Source: Oscheius tipulae
Lineage: Eukaryota; Nematoda; Chromadorea; Rhabditida; Rhabditidae
Length of the DNA: 64,000 nt
Assembly: GCA_037178975.1 (NCBI GenBank)
Contig: JASJZH010000003.1
Location: forward strand, 5,456,001-5,520,000
Direction: 5' to 3'
The number at the start of each line of letters is the position of its first letter. The first letter of the stretch is position 1. The notes beneath the pieces are model-generated. The model made no database searches and was not told the origin of the DNA. It saw nothing but the letters and a program-made list of their open reading frames with translations. Shown here one piece after another: positions 11,230-21,849 of this stretch. A program made the position numbers and the translations under genes.

Positions 11230-12619
11230 ATGTCACAGCCACAGTTGAAGTCTTCGCCAGTCGGGGAGAAGGATCGAGTCATGATGAAGCCACCAGCCAT
11301 CATTCCTCTGCAATCTATTCCACAACATATAATGGCCCAGTTTCAAGTTCAGGCTCCAAGGCAGCCGATGCTTCTTCATCAACCCGGAATGCCGGGACAA
11401 TCCTTCAATCCAGTTTGGTTACCTCACATTCACAAGAGATCTATCTTTCAGTCCTTCATGAGAGTTCCACAGGACAATCCTCAGCACAATATTCCGCAGA
11501 GAGTCACACCGCACCCTACATATCATTCGGCTCCGGGCGCTCTGATTTCTCAGCACCAACAGAGACTTATACCACATCCTACATTTCTTTCGGCTCCGGC
11601 CGCTCTCGGTCGAGGTTCATCTCCCGAAGATGACGATGAAGAGGAGGTTGGGGGGACTCATTGGAGAGGGCGAGGAAAGTAAGTTTTAGGGTCACATTGA
11701 TGTCGACTCCAGACATCACAGAAGGAGGGAAATGAACCGAATTGCGCAACAGAAGAGTCGGAAGAAGAAGGATGAGCTCATTGGGAACCTGCAGATGGAA
11801 AACGATCAGCTCAAGGCCAAAATAATCTCTTTGGACGCGGAAGTCAAGGTCTGGAAGAACATGGTAGACACTTTTGAATGTTTCACATGAAAGGTCCTCA
11901 GACAAAGAAATCGGAAAATGATGCGAACGAGTTGAGAAAACGGTTGGAAGAGTCGAATGAGAGATACGATGAGTTGAGAAAAACGAGGGCTCTTGTGAGA
12001 CAAGAAGAGGCACGAAATGTGGTGGTAGATATCAATTTCGAGGAAGAAGAAGAGAAAGACGGACTGAGGATCGATGAGAATACCGATGAGAATATTGAAC
12101 GGACAAAGGTAGAACCAGTCGACATCGAGAGCAACATCGTAATGGAGACCTTGACTGCGACTGATACGGTAGGAAGGTACTATAACATCGATAAAAGTGG
12201 AAACTTACAGAGAGTGGAGTCGATGATGAAGGAGATCCAAGGACTGACAGTGGAACTTCAGCGAATGTACACAGTGACTAATCAGCAGAACGAGGCGAAC
12301 AGACTCCTTCATCAGGTTTTGAGCTCTTGACCACTTCAATACTATGACTTTAGGCTTTGGAAGATCAGGAGAAGAGAGTCTCTATGCCAAAACAACGAGA
12401 AGAACGGGATCCTTGTCTAGAGATCTGTCCAGTTCAGCAGATCTCTGTGGCTCCGACGAAAAAGAAGAATGGAGCGGGGATTCGATGGATCAAAAGGAAT
12501 GCCAGAGGAAGAATATCAAGGAGTGACATTGAAAAGGTGGGGGAAATCTGTTAAAAAAAACAACCATTTTTCAGCACAAAGTAATATCAAAAATAATGAA
12601 GAAGAATGCTCTTCGTTGA
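11230..12619 (+). CDS. bZIP transcription factor, 413 aa
   Basis: Exons 11230-11678, 11713-11863, 11902-12315, 12354-12536 and 12575-12619. The N-terminal 150 residues are Pro/Gln/His-rich, with a repeated block (TPHPTYHSAPGAL, then IPHPTFLSAPAAL), and end in an acidic patch. The basic region HHRRREMNRIAQQKSRKKK has the invariant bZIP spacing N-x7-R (NRIAQQKSR). A leucine/isoleucine helix follows (LIGNLQMENDQLKAKIISL) and continues into a long charged helix. A second basic patch lies near the C-terminus. It should bind DNA as a dimer in the nucleus. The start follows tcattcag by two bases, and an aataaa sits at 12633. The exact bZIP subfamily is not assigned. Confidence 0.85.
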
Positions 12620-12770
12620 CTTGAAATATGAATAAATCGAGTTCCAGCTGTTTGTTATCGGAAGTTGCAATTGAGATTGGATCGTAGACGGGTTCCCGAA
12701 CCAAGTCGTCGCAGCCGGCGGCTTGTAACCGACGATTAGGCAAGATCCCGTTTCCAGCCAAGTTATCCGC

Positions 12771-13177
12771 TCATCTTAGCATAACGTCTCTAGCGTTCCT
12801 TGCCTCATACTTGACCCTGGATTCTTTGAGATTTGCCAATCTGAAAGGATACCTGTTCCTCAGATAAGCCACAAAAAGTCAGTCCCGATCCGCCCGATGA
12901 TTTCAACCGGACGACCTTGGAAGCTTTCTTTCCTTATCCCTTTCACAATGGGCTCACTTTCTAAGAAGTCAGACTATATAAAGAGAAAACGGGAGTGTTT
13001 GAATAAGTTGGCTCCGGTTTTGACTCACGTTCCGGAATGTGTAATTGTGCACTTCGGCTGGGGTCCTGTTCGAGTACCATTGTCCGCCCTCGGGCCGTCC
13101 ATTCTGTACAAATCGACTACTGAAATCGAAGAGAGCGTCAAGTCTCGGCGACTCCTCCAAATCCGGTCGAGGTTTCC
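12771..13177 (-). CDS. small conserved-looking protein, 5' end unresolved
   Basis: Exons about 13177-13029, 12973-12873 and 12840-12771 join in phase; the last intron is 32 bases (gtggc...tttcag). The peptide reads EGGQWYSNRTPAEVHNYTF, then SDFLESEPIVKGIRKESF, GRPVEIIGRIGTDFL and LANLKESRVKYEARNARDV. The style is that of a small mitochondrial or structural protein, but I do not recognise the family. No in-frame ATG lies in the first exon; an acceptor (ctaacag) at its left suggests another upstream exon that I could not place. It is tail to tail with the bZIP gene. Confidence 0.5.
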
Positions 13178-13179
13178 GC

Positions 13180-14018
13180 TGTTAGATCCACTCCAATCTC
13201 TCGAGAACACTTTCTTGCATTTTCTCAATTTGCTTCTTTCTAATGACTAACTGCTTTTACAATCTATTTATCTAGCTTTCTTTATCTTGTAGACCAAAAC
13301 TTTCTGATCTCTATAGTTAGACCTCTCTCCAGAGAGTACAGTACTTGAATTTAAACTCTCGTCTATAGTTCCAATTTCTCCCGGAAATACGACAGCAGGC
13401 TGTAAACCTCAGAGTGATCGAAGATTGCCTTCCTCAATGTGCTTTCTCCAAAATCTGCCATCTACTCGTGTGATCCACTTTCGCCCAATGGCAATCCGGT
13501 CGCCAAGGCCACTCACCTGGGGCGTTATCCAGCGACGTTGGCAGCTGACCTTGTTGTCTTTTGCCTCTTCCTCTCATGTTCCACAATCCCGTCCAGTCTC
13601 CGCTCCGCCGAAGAAGGCTAATCGCCATGCTCATTTGCTTAACCTCCATTTCTCTTTTCTGGTCCAAAGGCATAAAATTGAGGATTTCTGATCAGCTTAC
13701 AGTGTCCTTCACCTAGAGCGTTTACGAAGCGTGTCCATGGCCAAAAGTGACCACCATGCGAGGCTAATGCTTGTTTTTCCTGATCCTAGTTACACATATG
13801 ACTTGTATGGCTTGTTTAGGCTGTGGGACGTCAGCAGCTCTTGCGCTTACGCAGCGGGACAGCTTCCGTCGGCCTTCAGTCTTTTTGCTACTGTCTACGG
13901 GGGTGTAAACCGTTTCGAGATCAACTTATCAAGTTCACACCCAACTTTTAAAATCTCTACCCTCTTTCTCGTATCATATCCTGCAGTCAATACTCTCGGT
14001 CGACCATTCAAGATTCAG
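13180..14018. other. intergenic; weak minus-strand frame near 13360-13460
   Basis: On the minus strand an ATG in an acceptor-like context opens MADFGESTLRKAIFDHSE for 32 codons and could be a terminal exon of an unplaced gene. The remainder holds the upstream region of the GILT gene. Nothing else is supported. Confidence 0.3.
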
Positions 14019-14816
14019 ATGTGGCGGTTACTGCTGCTCTTGCCTGCTTTGGTCTCTTCCCAACAGGTCAATGTGACCATCTTCACCGAGTCACAATGTC
14101 CGTTCTGTACGAAACTGTTGAGGGAACAGATCTGGCCGTTCTACGTCGGTAAACCGGGTATTATGAACCTACAGGTGGGTCTAAAAGAAAGGGGTAAGAA
14201 GTACAACCAGTTCAGATTATACCTTTCGGAAAGGGGGACTGTACTTATGACTACCAACGGTCTTTCCACTGCTCCTGTATGCATGGTTGGTCTGATTCGT
14301 AACAGAGTAAAATTTAAAACTATAGGTCAGACAGAATGCGATCTCAACCGGCTTCAGAACTGCGCCATCTCCGTAAGTTTGGGTTTTTATCAAAATCGTG
14401 TCTGTTTAAATTCAAAGAAAAAATTCTTATCCACTAAGTAACAAAACATTTCCAGTACTTTCCTCGTCGTCATCTGGGACTCGTGACTTGTATTCAGGGC
14501 CTGAAAGATCTTAGAGACGCCTTCTCTCGATGTCTCGCTCGACTCTCTGCAAGAACACAAAGGTGATTTATTTTAGCAAAGAATTGAAAAGATCTCTTCC
14601 AGAAAACTGATAGAGTGTGCTACCACCCAGACAGGGGAGCTGCTCAATTACTACTCTATGGTCAACACGCACAGAGCTGGAGTCAGAATCTGGGTGAGCT
14701 TGAATTCAGGAACAACAGATACGCTATTGTAGCCAACAATGTATGTTAATGGAATCTTCTTCGATAGGAGCTATCCCGTCTCTCAGAAGCTGTGCGAGCA
14801 TACCGACTGGTGCTAA
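14019..14816 (+). CDS. GILT-family thiol reductase, 184 aa
   Basis: Exons 14019-14174, 14216-14285, 14326-14372, 14456-14562, 14603-14693 and 14733-14816. A signal peptide (MWRLLLLLPALVSSQQ) leads to the thioredoxin-like active site FTESQCPFCTKL, a CxxC that reduces disulfides in lysosomal or secreted proteins. The GILT signature CQHGx2ECx2Nx4C is present as CMHGQTECDLNRLQNC, with Met for Gln. The C-terminus PTMYVNG...CEHTDWC also fits. The length is close to the compact nematode members. The ATG directly follows attcag. In the nematodes studied these proteins are linked to innate immunity, so that role is an inference here. Confidence 0.92.
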
Positions 14817-14991
14817 ACATTCTGGTCCCCCGATTGCATCTCCGTGTTATTTATTGTCCAGATGTGCCTTACTCATTACGGAGTCAATTAAATCCTCTCC
14901 TCTCAATCCATATTCCCACCGGGTACCCTTCCCGTCCCCATGGCAACCCGTTTCGGTGCGAATTGTCCTCGCCTACAGCCAGTCTTTTAAA

Positions 14992-16475
14992 ATGCAGCCC
15001 TATCGACTATCGCTCGTCGTCGAAAATATTCAATTAGGCTACGAGACCGAGTTCTCCATTGACATTCGTCTATGCGACTCTGAATGGTCGAGCACTGGAA
15101 CATTCCGTAGGAGTGGTATGTTTGGAACCCAGTTGGTTGTCGATGTTTGTTTGTTCAGTATTGCCCGCAGGCGCAACATGCACTTTTTATCCGACAGAAG
15201 AGTCGGAGGGGAAAACTTTAGCCGTGGAAATGAGAGTAGTTTCGGAACAGGGAATCTACTCTGGAGCGTTGGCTGTGGTCAAGGGAGAGGGAAAGGTCAG
15301 AAAGGGGAAGACAACCGTTATTGACTGTTTTAGACTGAGTTCATTTGTCGTGGCTCAACTGTTCTTTTTAATGAACAGGTTGCTCAAGATGTTCTTATAA
15401 TCGCAGTTCTTCTGGCCTCAGAGCAAATCCGTCCGCCAACATTTTACAGTACCCCTTGTCAGACCGAACCTGGCGAAGAAGTCGAGTGCTATACTCAGGT
15501 TACTTTAGAGAATACATTCTAAATCAGCGTTTTTAGACGAGTCCAAATCTGGTGAATCAAAATGTTCAGACGAGAGCTCGTGTGGCTGAAGAAAAGGACG
15601 TGGCGAAGGTAGTTGTGAGTGTGGTTCAGAGGTACGTCGGGAGAGATCGACGACGTCGGAGACAGGTATGGTACTTCCAAAAGTAGCCGCAACAGAAGTA
15701 TTCAGAGGGACAGAGAGGCTGGTATAAGAAGCTCTTGTCATCCGCCAGACCCTCTCCCTCCGCCTAATAAGGGCCTCGGGATGAGTACGATACCGCGACT
15801 TCAAAAGTTGAGTCTACTGGATCAGTTGATCAACAATCGCGAGCGACTACTGAATGTCATGGACAGCACGGTTAGTTAAAGAGAAAAAAGAATAAAGAAG
15901 ACTTTTCAGCTGCAACACTCTGAAGTTAGAAGGAAGATGGAGTTCATTCAAAGTCAGAGACATCCTCAACAGAAAGAGAAACCAGTTGAGGTGAAAGCAG
16001 AGGAACCAAAGCTACAAAATTTATCCAAAGAAGAGAAAGGAGACGTCAGACTCAACGAAGAGAATGTTGAGAAAGCCGTTGCAAAAGTGCAGCAAAAGGA
16101 AGACTCGTCTGCAGAAAGTTCCACGAGTTTTGGAAGCAGTGGAACGACAGGCGAAACGTCTACTTCGACTGTTAGTCGGAAGTAAACATTGAAAACTGAG
16201 ACAACTTTCAGAGTATTGATTCGGGAAGTCTTTCGGGATCAGAGCTGTCCGCTAGTGATGAGTCGAGTCACAGTCCCGTCACTGTTGCTTTCCCTCAAAA
16301 ACCGAGACGAGCTCAGAGTCCTTCCAGCTCCATTGACGACCCCTTCTCTCCCCGACCAGCTCGTTCCAGAAGTCATTCAAAATCTGACAAGAAAGAGACT
16401 ATACTTTCTCCCACCTCCCAATACATCCAGAACCTGCGTGAACAGATTTTGGGCGAAAAGGCCGCCAAGGCCTGA
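14992..16475 (+). CDS. unknown Ser-rich protein, 416 aa
   Basis: Seven exons close in phase: 14992-15115, 15159-15295, 15334-15498, 15537-15631, 15666-15870, 15910-16170 and 16212-16475. The N-terminal 140 residues look like a beta-rich domain (MQPYRLSLVVENIQLGYETE ... TCTFYPTEE ... GALAVVKGEG); a C2-like fold is possible but not shown. The middle is mixed and the C-terminal half is low-complexity (Lys/Glu then Ser/Arg), ending in a helix (QYIQNLREQILGEKAAKA). There is no signal peptide or membrane segment. The ATG lies 13 bases after a ctacag acceptor. I do not recognise the family. Confidence 0.65.
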
Positions 16476-16565
16476 CCACTATTTGTTTTAGATACTTTAC
16501 TCATAAAGTTTTGAGCACTTCCCGTGTTTACATTGAAATCTAGACAATTGTTACTTTCATTCAAC

Positions 16566-19223
16566 ATGGACCTTTTCGACAACGAGGTTCTGTTCTTACT
16601 TTCTCCAAGTAACAGTCCCTTCAGACCCTTACTCTCAACAAGACCGAGCTTCCGCGTATTCGAGTCGTTTGGGCCCGAAACCCTCCCGATGCTTTTGACA
16701 ACTGTAATCATTTCCCTACGCAAACTAGAACAAACTACTGTCCATTCCCCGGCTGGACCACCGAAATTTTCACGATGGTTTTGGAAGCAGCTGGGCTGAA
16801 AGTCGACGTCATTACTGCCCAGAATGTGATTGGGTCACTCGACTGGGGAACTCTGCAGGTACAGTATGATGTGTAGATACTGATAGCTTGTAGACAAACG
16901 GAACCTGGTCAGGAGTTCTGGGCTATTTGGCCAACGGAACAGCAGACTCGGTTGCCTTATTTTACCAGGTGACCGATACCCGAGCGGCATCTTTCAAGTT
17001 CTCTTACCCCGTCACAAATGTTAGTTCTATGCCACAATAAGTCAAATCAACAAAAAGACAGATTCAGCCTCTTTTTGCTGTCAAGAGGAAGAAGGAAGAC
17101 ATTGGATCCGTCATGTGGAATGCGGTCAAGCCTTACCAACTCCCAGTCTGGATGTGTCTACTCGGATCGTTTATTTCCTTCGTTCTGGCTATGTTTTTTA
17201 TTGCCAACGTTGAACATCAAATGGGGAGGAGAAGGAAGACAAGCCCTTTCCAGGTATCCTACCTTTACAATTTGCAAGAGACGTCTGCGACACAAGTCAG
17301 CTCTAATCTGGGATGCCGATCTTTATGGACTTTTCTGCCAAGTATTATCCTAAATTAGAGTTGGCAAGACAAGTCAGGACAGTTCAAGTTACGGAATTAG
17401 CACTGACAAGGAGTCTTACAAAAGTAGCGTAATGGAGTAGTAGAAGTACCAAGGCTTCGTCGCTCTCGTCCACTTTGGATACCCTCTCGACTTGCCTAAT
17501 TTTAATTGCCTCGGCTGTCTACAGAAGTTGTGACTGTTTTACTCTTTATTTTGGCGCTAATTGGTTCAAGACACATTCTCCAGCCCCTCCAAGGACCGTT
17601 CGATGTCCAAAAAGCGTCCAGCTGCTTCCAAAAGACGTGGAAAGGAAGCCGTTCTTCTCGCCGTGGCCGTAGCCAGACGAAGTACAGTTACTCCAAATGT
17701 CTCCGTGTCCAAGAAGCGTGCCGCTCGTCGATCCAAGAGTCGCTCCCCTGCTCGCCGTTCTCCCTCCAGGAAGCGTTCGACCGCTCGTCGATCTAGGAGC
17801 CGTACTCGGGCCAGTAGTTCTAAGAGTCGATCGATGAGCCGTTCTCTCCCCTCGTCGTCGCAGGACCATGGATAAGGCTGAGAAAGTGCTCAAGAAGACG
17901 ATCGGCGAACTCAACAAGCTGCTGATGCAGCAGAAGGCCAAGCAACATGCTGCCAAGAAGAAGAGCCTTCCGGAGAGCAAGGACTCAAAGAAGAGCCGTA
18001 GAAAAGACCAAATAGAAAATAAAACTCTCTGGCTCACTTCTTTATTTTTTCCTGGCTGTTTTTTTCCTTTTTGCTAGTCCTGTGTTCTTTGCTATCTTTA
18101 GTGATGCTCCATTCGTTCGGTACAATTATTCAATGTTCAGTGGCTGTGGTATGCGACGGAGCTCCAGTTCGACGAGAAGAGTGACAACATGACTTTCTTC
18201 ACTACAGGAGGTAGCTCCTAGTTTTTATAATAAATAACTTTTCAGGAAACGCTGTCTTGCTTCTGTTCGCCTTTCTTCAAGCATCATTCTTCAAGTTCCT
18301 CTACGAGGGAATCCTGTTGACTAGTCTACTCCACCACGGGAATCTGAACCCCTTTACCGAGGCCAAAAGTATGATCGCTCTGATAGCCAAAGGAGAGTAT
18401 CATCTGACGACGAACTACATCGGAAACTGGTATTTCGACGAATTGGCTCACAGCAACGATGCCCACTTCGCTGCTCTTCGAGCTGCCACTAGAAACAATC
18501 CGGTTGTAGTGACCAAGTCAGTCAGCGAATCCCTGGATCTGGTCGAGCAGGGGAACTACATTTATCCGATCCAGGAGGACAGCTTGGCTATGCAACAGAG
18601 CAGATCTCGGTGCAACCTCGTCTACGTCTCTCAGGGTAAATATCAAATCAATTCTTCTCAAAAGATTTCCAGGGATGCCTCAGAGGTCGGCTCATCTCGT
18701 CTTCAACAACAACAGTGCCTTTTTGAGCGTGGTCAATACGAACATCATCAAGCAGCAGACCTTTATCCAGAGAACTTATCGGAAGTACTTTCAGCTGGGA
18801 TACAAGCTCGGTCCTCTTCCGAAATGTGACACGAGCGATTTGGACAAGGACGCTGCCTCCTCCGCTCTTGGTATGTTCTAGGCGCCGTCCATAACTCTTC
18901 ATCCAGATATCCAATCGGCCATTGGAATCTTTATGGTCTACGGTATCATGCTCTGTTTATCAATTGTCGCTCTATGCGTTGAGGTGGGTATGATTATGAT
19001 TAGTTTCAGTAAAGAAGTATTTCAGATCTACGTCTTTTGGCACTATCGTCTGATAATGTTTCGAAAGAAAGCCGGCCTTCCGCCGGGCGAGGCCTTCAAT
19101 CTGATCGAGATAGCTAAGATTCACTTCACGACAGACAACACTGACAACGTGGCATTATTTCGTCTTTTAGAAGCTAAAAATGCTGCTGGTCGACGCAGGA
19201 ATTCAAAACTTTCCTTCCAATAA
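16566..19223 (+). CDS. ionotropic-receptor-like ligand-gated channel subunit, 501 aa
   Basis: Exons 16566-16586, 16625-16858, 16894-17019, 17062-17253, 18141-18210, 18246-18635, 18673-18870, 18907-18983 and 19026-19223 give one frame. The order is that of the glutamate-receptor-related nematode family: first ligand-binding lobe (VVWARNPPDAF, WTTEIFTMVLEAAG), TM1 (LPVWMCLLGSFISFVLAMFF), pore region (WLWYATELQFDEKSDNMTFF), TM2 (NAVLLLFAFLQASFFKFLYE), second lobe (KGEYHLTTNYIGNWYFDEL, QGNYIYPIQEDSLAMQQS) and a last membrane helix (AIGIFMVYGIMLCLSIVAL). No large amino-terminal domain is present and the start lacks an obvious signal peptide, so an extra 5' exon may be missing. Its intron at 17254-18140 is 887 bases and contains another locus; all its other introns are 35-45 bases. 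A chemosensory or neuronal role is inferred. Confidence 0.82.
17603..18022 (+). CDS. Arg/Ser-rich basic protein locus nested in a receptor intron
   Basis: From the ATG at 17603 the frame is strongly basic with RS and SPARRSPSRK-like repeats, about 90 codons to a stop at 17875. A second frame starting at 17870 (MDKAEKVLKKTIGELNKLL) adds a Lys-rich helix. The 5' side has a ctccag acceptor 19 bases before the ATG and the 3' side an aataaa near 18019, so it has its own gene signals inside the receptor intron. Between about 17645 and 17700 the RS-like reading (SSRRGRSQTKYSYSK) lies in a different frame, so either compensating frameshifts have occurred or the locus is decaying. Sperm chromatin basic proteins or SR-like proteins are candidates; neither is established. 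Confidence 0.45.
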
Positions 19224-20528
19224 ATAGTACTGTTTTCTGTGAGAAAAAGCACGTTCCGTTGCGAACGTGGTAAAAAGCAACTCATAAACAATGGCGCTTT
19301 TCTCAATTGACACCCCATATCCTTCGCCTCATAGAAGGGATTATTTATCTCAAATCGCTTCAAAATTTCTAAAAACTCTCGTGCTAATCTGTCTGTACAG
19401 GCCAAAAGGCTGAAGGAGACTTTAAACCATGACAAAATAATTAAAGCCACGCTATCACCTAATCGAGCCGACTACCCCGCAAACAATCTGGTCAAGACCA
19501 ATGTGATTCTACGACGTTTCAAAATGGCTTGCTCTTTGTTATTTCGCGGAGCCGGAGACATTCAAACCAGCCTGTGAAATGGCTGTAAACTCGGTGTTCG
19601 GGCTTTTCCCACTGAGACCCTTAGGTTACTCAGACAGAGACTCTTCCCTGTTCACGCGCAAGTAGCAGATTGAACACATTCGAGGACAGTGACTCTTTTG
19701 AGAAGTGAGAATAAGTAGAGGTGACGATATCTTTCTGGTGCAGACTATTGCCATGGTGAATAAGGTAAGTCTGTCTCGAATTTCAAAATGACTCCTTTAG
19801 AAACATCTTGTACTAGATAACGTAGAAATGTTGATGAAAGTCCTTGTGAATACGAATTGCTTTTGTCTTCATTATAAAAAACCGCGCGAGTGCAATGAAG
19901 GCCATCATGTCGAACAACAAAATCAAAAGTTTTATCAGATTCATTAGACTGAAGAAAGGTGATCATTCAATTTTCTACAAACTTGAGTGGGAAGTGTTGT
20001 TGTGATCAGTCGTTTGAAAAACGACGAAGAGAAAGACCACAACATGACAACTATTCTAGACGCATACCAGTCCACTAATCAAATTTTACAATTGTACATC
20101 GAATCCATGATTACAATCGATACTGAAGACAACGAATACATCGTTTATTCAGAGGGAAATCTCGCAAAAACACCCGTTCAATTGAGATCGTGACAAAGGG
20201 GGATACAGTAAAGGGAAGGTCTCGTATATACATTCACTCGAATTGAGAGACACAGCAGAACCAAAGTGTGTGAGCACGTCCTACATCATGCTCATGCCTC
20301 GTTTGACATTCCTCAGTGGTATCCGCTCCTCACACTCGCTGTTGGCACGCATCGTCCGTTTCACAGCGTATGGCTCTGGTCGACCGACAGTTTCAACGAG
20401 AGTGGTCGTGGTGTGCATTGTCGAGTTGTGCCTACGAAGCAAAGGTGTTAGAGATCGGCGTTATGGGCTTGGTGGGACCCGACAAAATACGAGACTTGTG
20501 TCAAAACAAAGAATGAACAGGAGAGAGA
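19224..20528. other. intergenic, no supported gene
   Basis: Fragmentary frames on both strands, none with splice continuity or family resemblance. A plus-strand frame at 19987-20193 lacks neighbouring exons. Confidence 0.4.
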
Positions 20529-21849
20529 TCAAAGATCCGGGACTTGGGGATTCACAGCCGTGTACCTTGTGGTTTGACGCAGAAGACCCTTTTTCGTTCG
20601 TAACATCAGTCGACCTCGGAAGGTGGCCGACGAGAGACAGAAGAGCACGAAATTTAGTGCTTTGCCCAGGACTACGAGAGTTGTGATCACGGCTGTCTGA
20701 ATATGATAGTTTAGAGATGTATGAATGCAGAGAACGCACCACTGCTATCATCCATTCGTGTTGGATCGGATAGTACTCGGCCATGATTGTGATCAATGCG
20801 GAGGGGCCTTGGGTAATGGTAAACATCGTCACGATCGAACAGACAGTGATCGTGACCTAGACAACTGTTTTGGCTATGGTGTGTATCAGGATACCTTGTG
20901 TTCTGTCCTCGACTGAGCCCCATTGAATTGATTCGACTCCGGCTTGACCGACGTTTGACCCATCATGAACAGTTTCTGTCTTTGTCTCAGCGTGTAGATG
21001 AGCATCGCGTTCGAAACCAAGACCATGAGAATGGGCAGAACAACGACAAAGATCGCATTGACATGCGGTCCCCAGTGGGCGACGCCTTTTATGAAGGCCG
21101 AATTTGGATTCGTCTGGTTCCGAAACCATCTGTAAACAAGGTTGTTTGCAGCCACAAGACAATTACTTTTCGGAATCCATTGGCAGACACATCGCGTGAA
21201 ACTGCGTTCCGTTACAAAAATGTCGCGTAGCACAAAAGTAGCTAAAGTGGTTGTAGGAGGTCAGTATACCTGTGGTTACGACCACAAAAGTCACCAACGT
21301 GGCTGGGGTCAGAATCTGAACCAATTCCCTTTTCGCTTCATCAAAATAAAGAAACCTTTTTGTGTTTCCGGACCGAGAGCGGGTACTTGATGCCCATGAG
21401 TCGCTCCAGACAGATGACGAATACGAGCCTAAACAATCGTAGTCAATTTATCGTCTGATGACGTACCAGATCGCAGCAGCCGAAGCCCAATTAAGAACAG
21501 CTAGAAGATGCATCTTGTTTCCAAGGTAGAGACGACGAAACCAGTAGCTGAAAGCAAATATCCGGTAGTGGGCAAGGGAGTGAGGCAACATGAAAATGAG
21601 GAAGACTATGTCGGCCAGAGCCAGACAGGCCAACAGTAGATTCGATCTGAATTGCTCGTTGATTCAAAGAGAGTCAAGTTACCTGGTTCGCATATTCGGG
21701 GCGAGAAGGACAGTCAGATTGAGTATGTTTCCGCTAATTCCAAAGAAGATGATTACCGGACAGATCATGCCGATAAAGAACTTCTCGACCGAGTTGACGG
21801 CCAACATCATCTGACGGTCGGTAAGACATACACGATCGGGGTCAGACAT
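20529..21849 (-). CDS. neuropeptide GPCR, FRPR/FMRFamide-receptor type, 362 aa
   Basis: Exons 21849-21683, 21646-21467, 21428-21356, 21315-21167, 21129-20895, 20856-20740 and 20696-20529. Seven membrane segments are visible: FFIGMICPVIIFFGISGNIL (TM1), NLLLACLALADIVFLIFMLP (TM2, with LAxAD), AVLNWASAAAIWLVFVICLE (TM3, then ERLMGIKYPL at the DRY position), TPATLVTFVVVTTGILTSYN (TM4), INAIF-like TM5 (NAIFVVVLPILMVLVSNAML), ITVCSIVTMFTITQGPSALI (TM6) and TAVITTLVVLGKALNFVLFC (TM7). TM7 has GKALNFVLFC in place of NPxxY, a feature of this nematode peptide-receptor group. Paired extracellular cysteines lie near HFC and AMC. It should couple to G proteins at the neuronal or muscle surface; the ligand is unknown. 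Confidence 0.9.

Noticed and set aside
12860..12973. Reading GTDFLWLI then stop as the end of the small minus-strand gene.
   Set aside because: A 32-base GT-AG intron at 12841-12872 gives a longer, more natural end (LANLKESRVKYEARNARDV).
17546..18037. Long minus-strand frame opposite the Arg/Ser-rich locus.
   Set aside because: It is the expected shadow of an RS-repeat coding strand and has no start, splice or family support of its own.
20631..20650. Apparent 2-base insertion breaking TM7 of the neuropeptide GPCR.
   Set aside because: On rereading, the sequence is gagacagaagagc and the frame runs on cleanly to the stop at 20529; the shift was a misreading.
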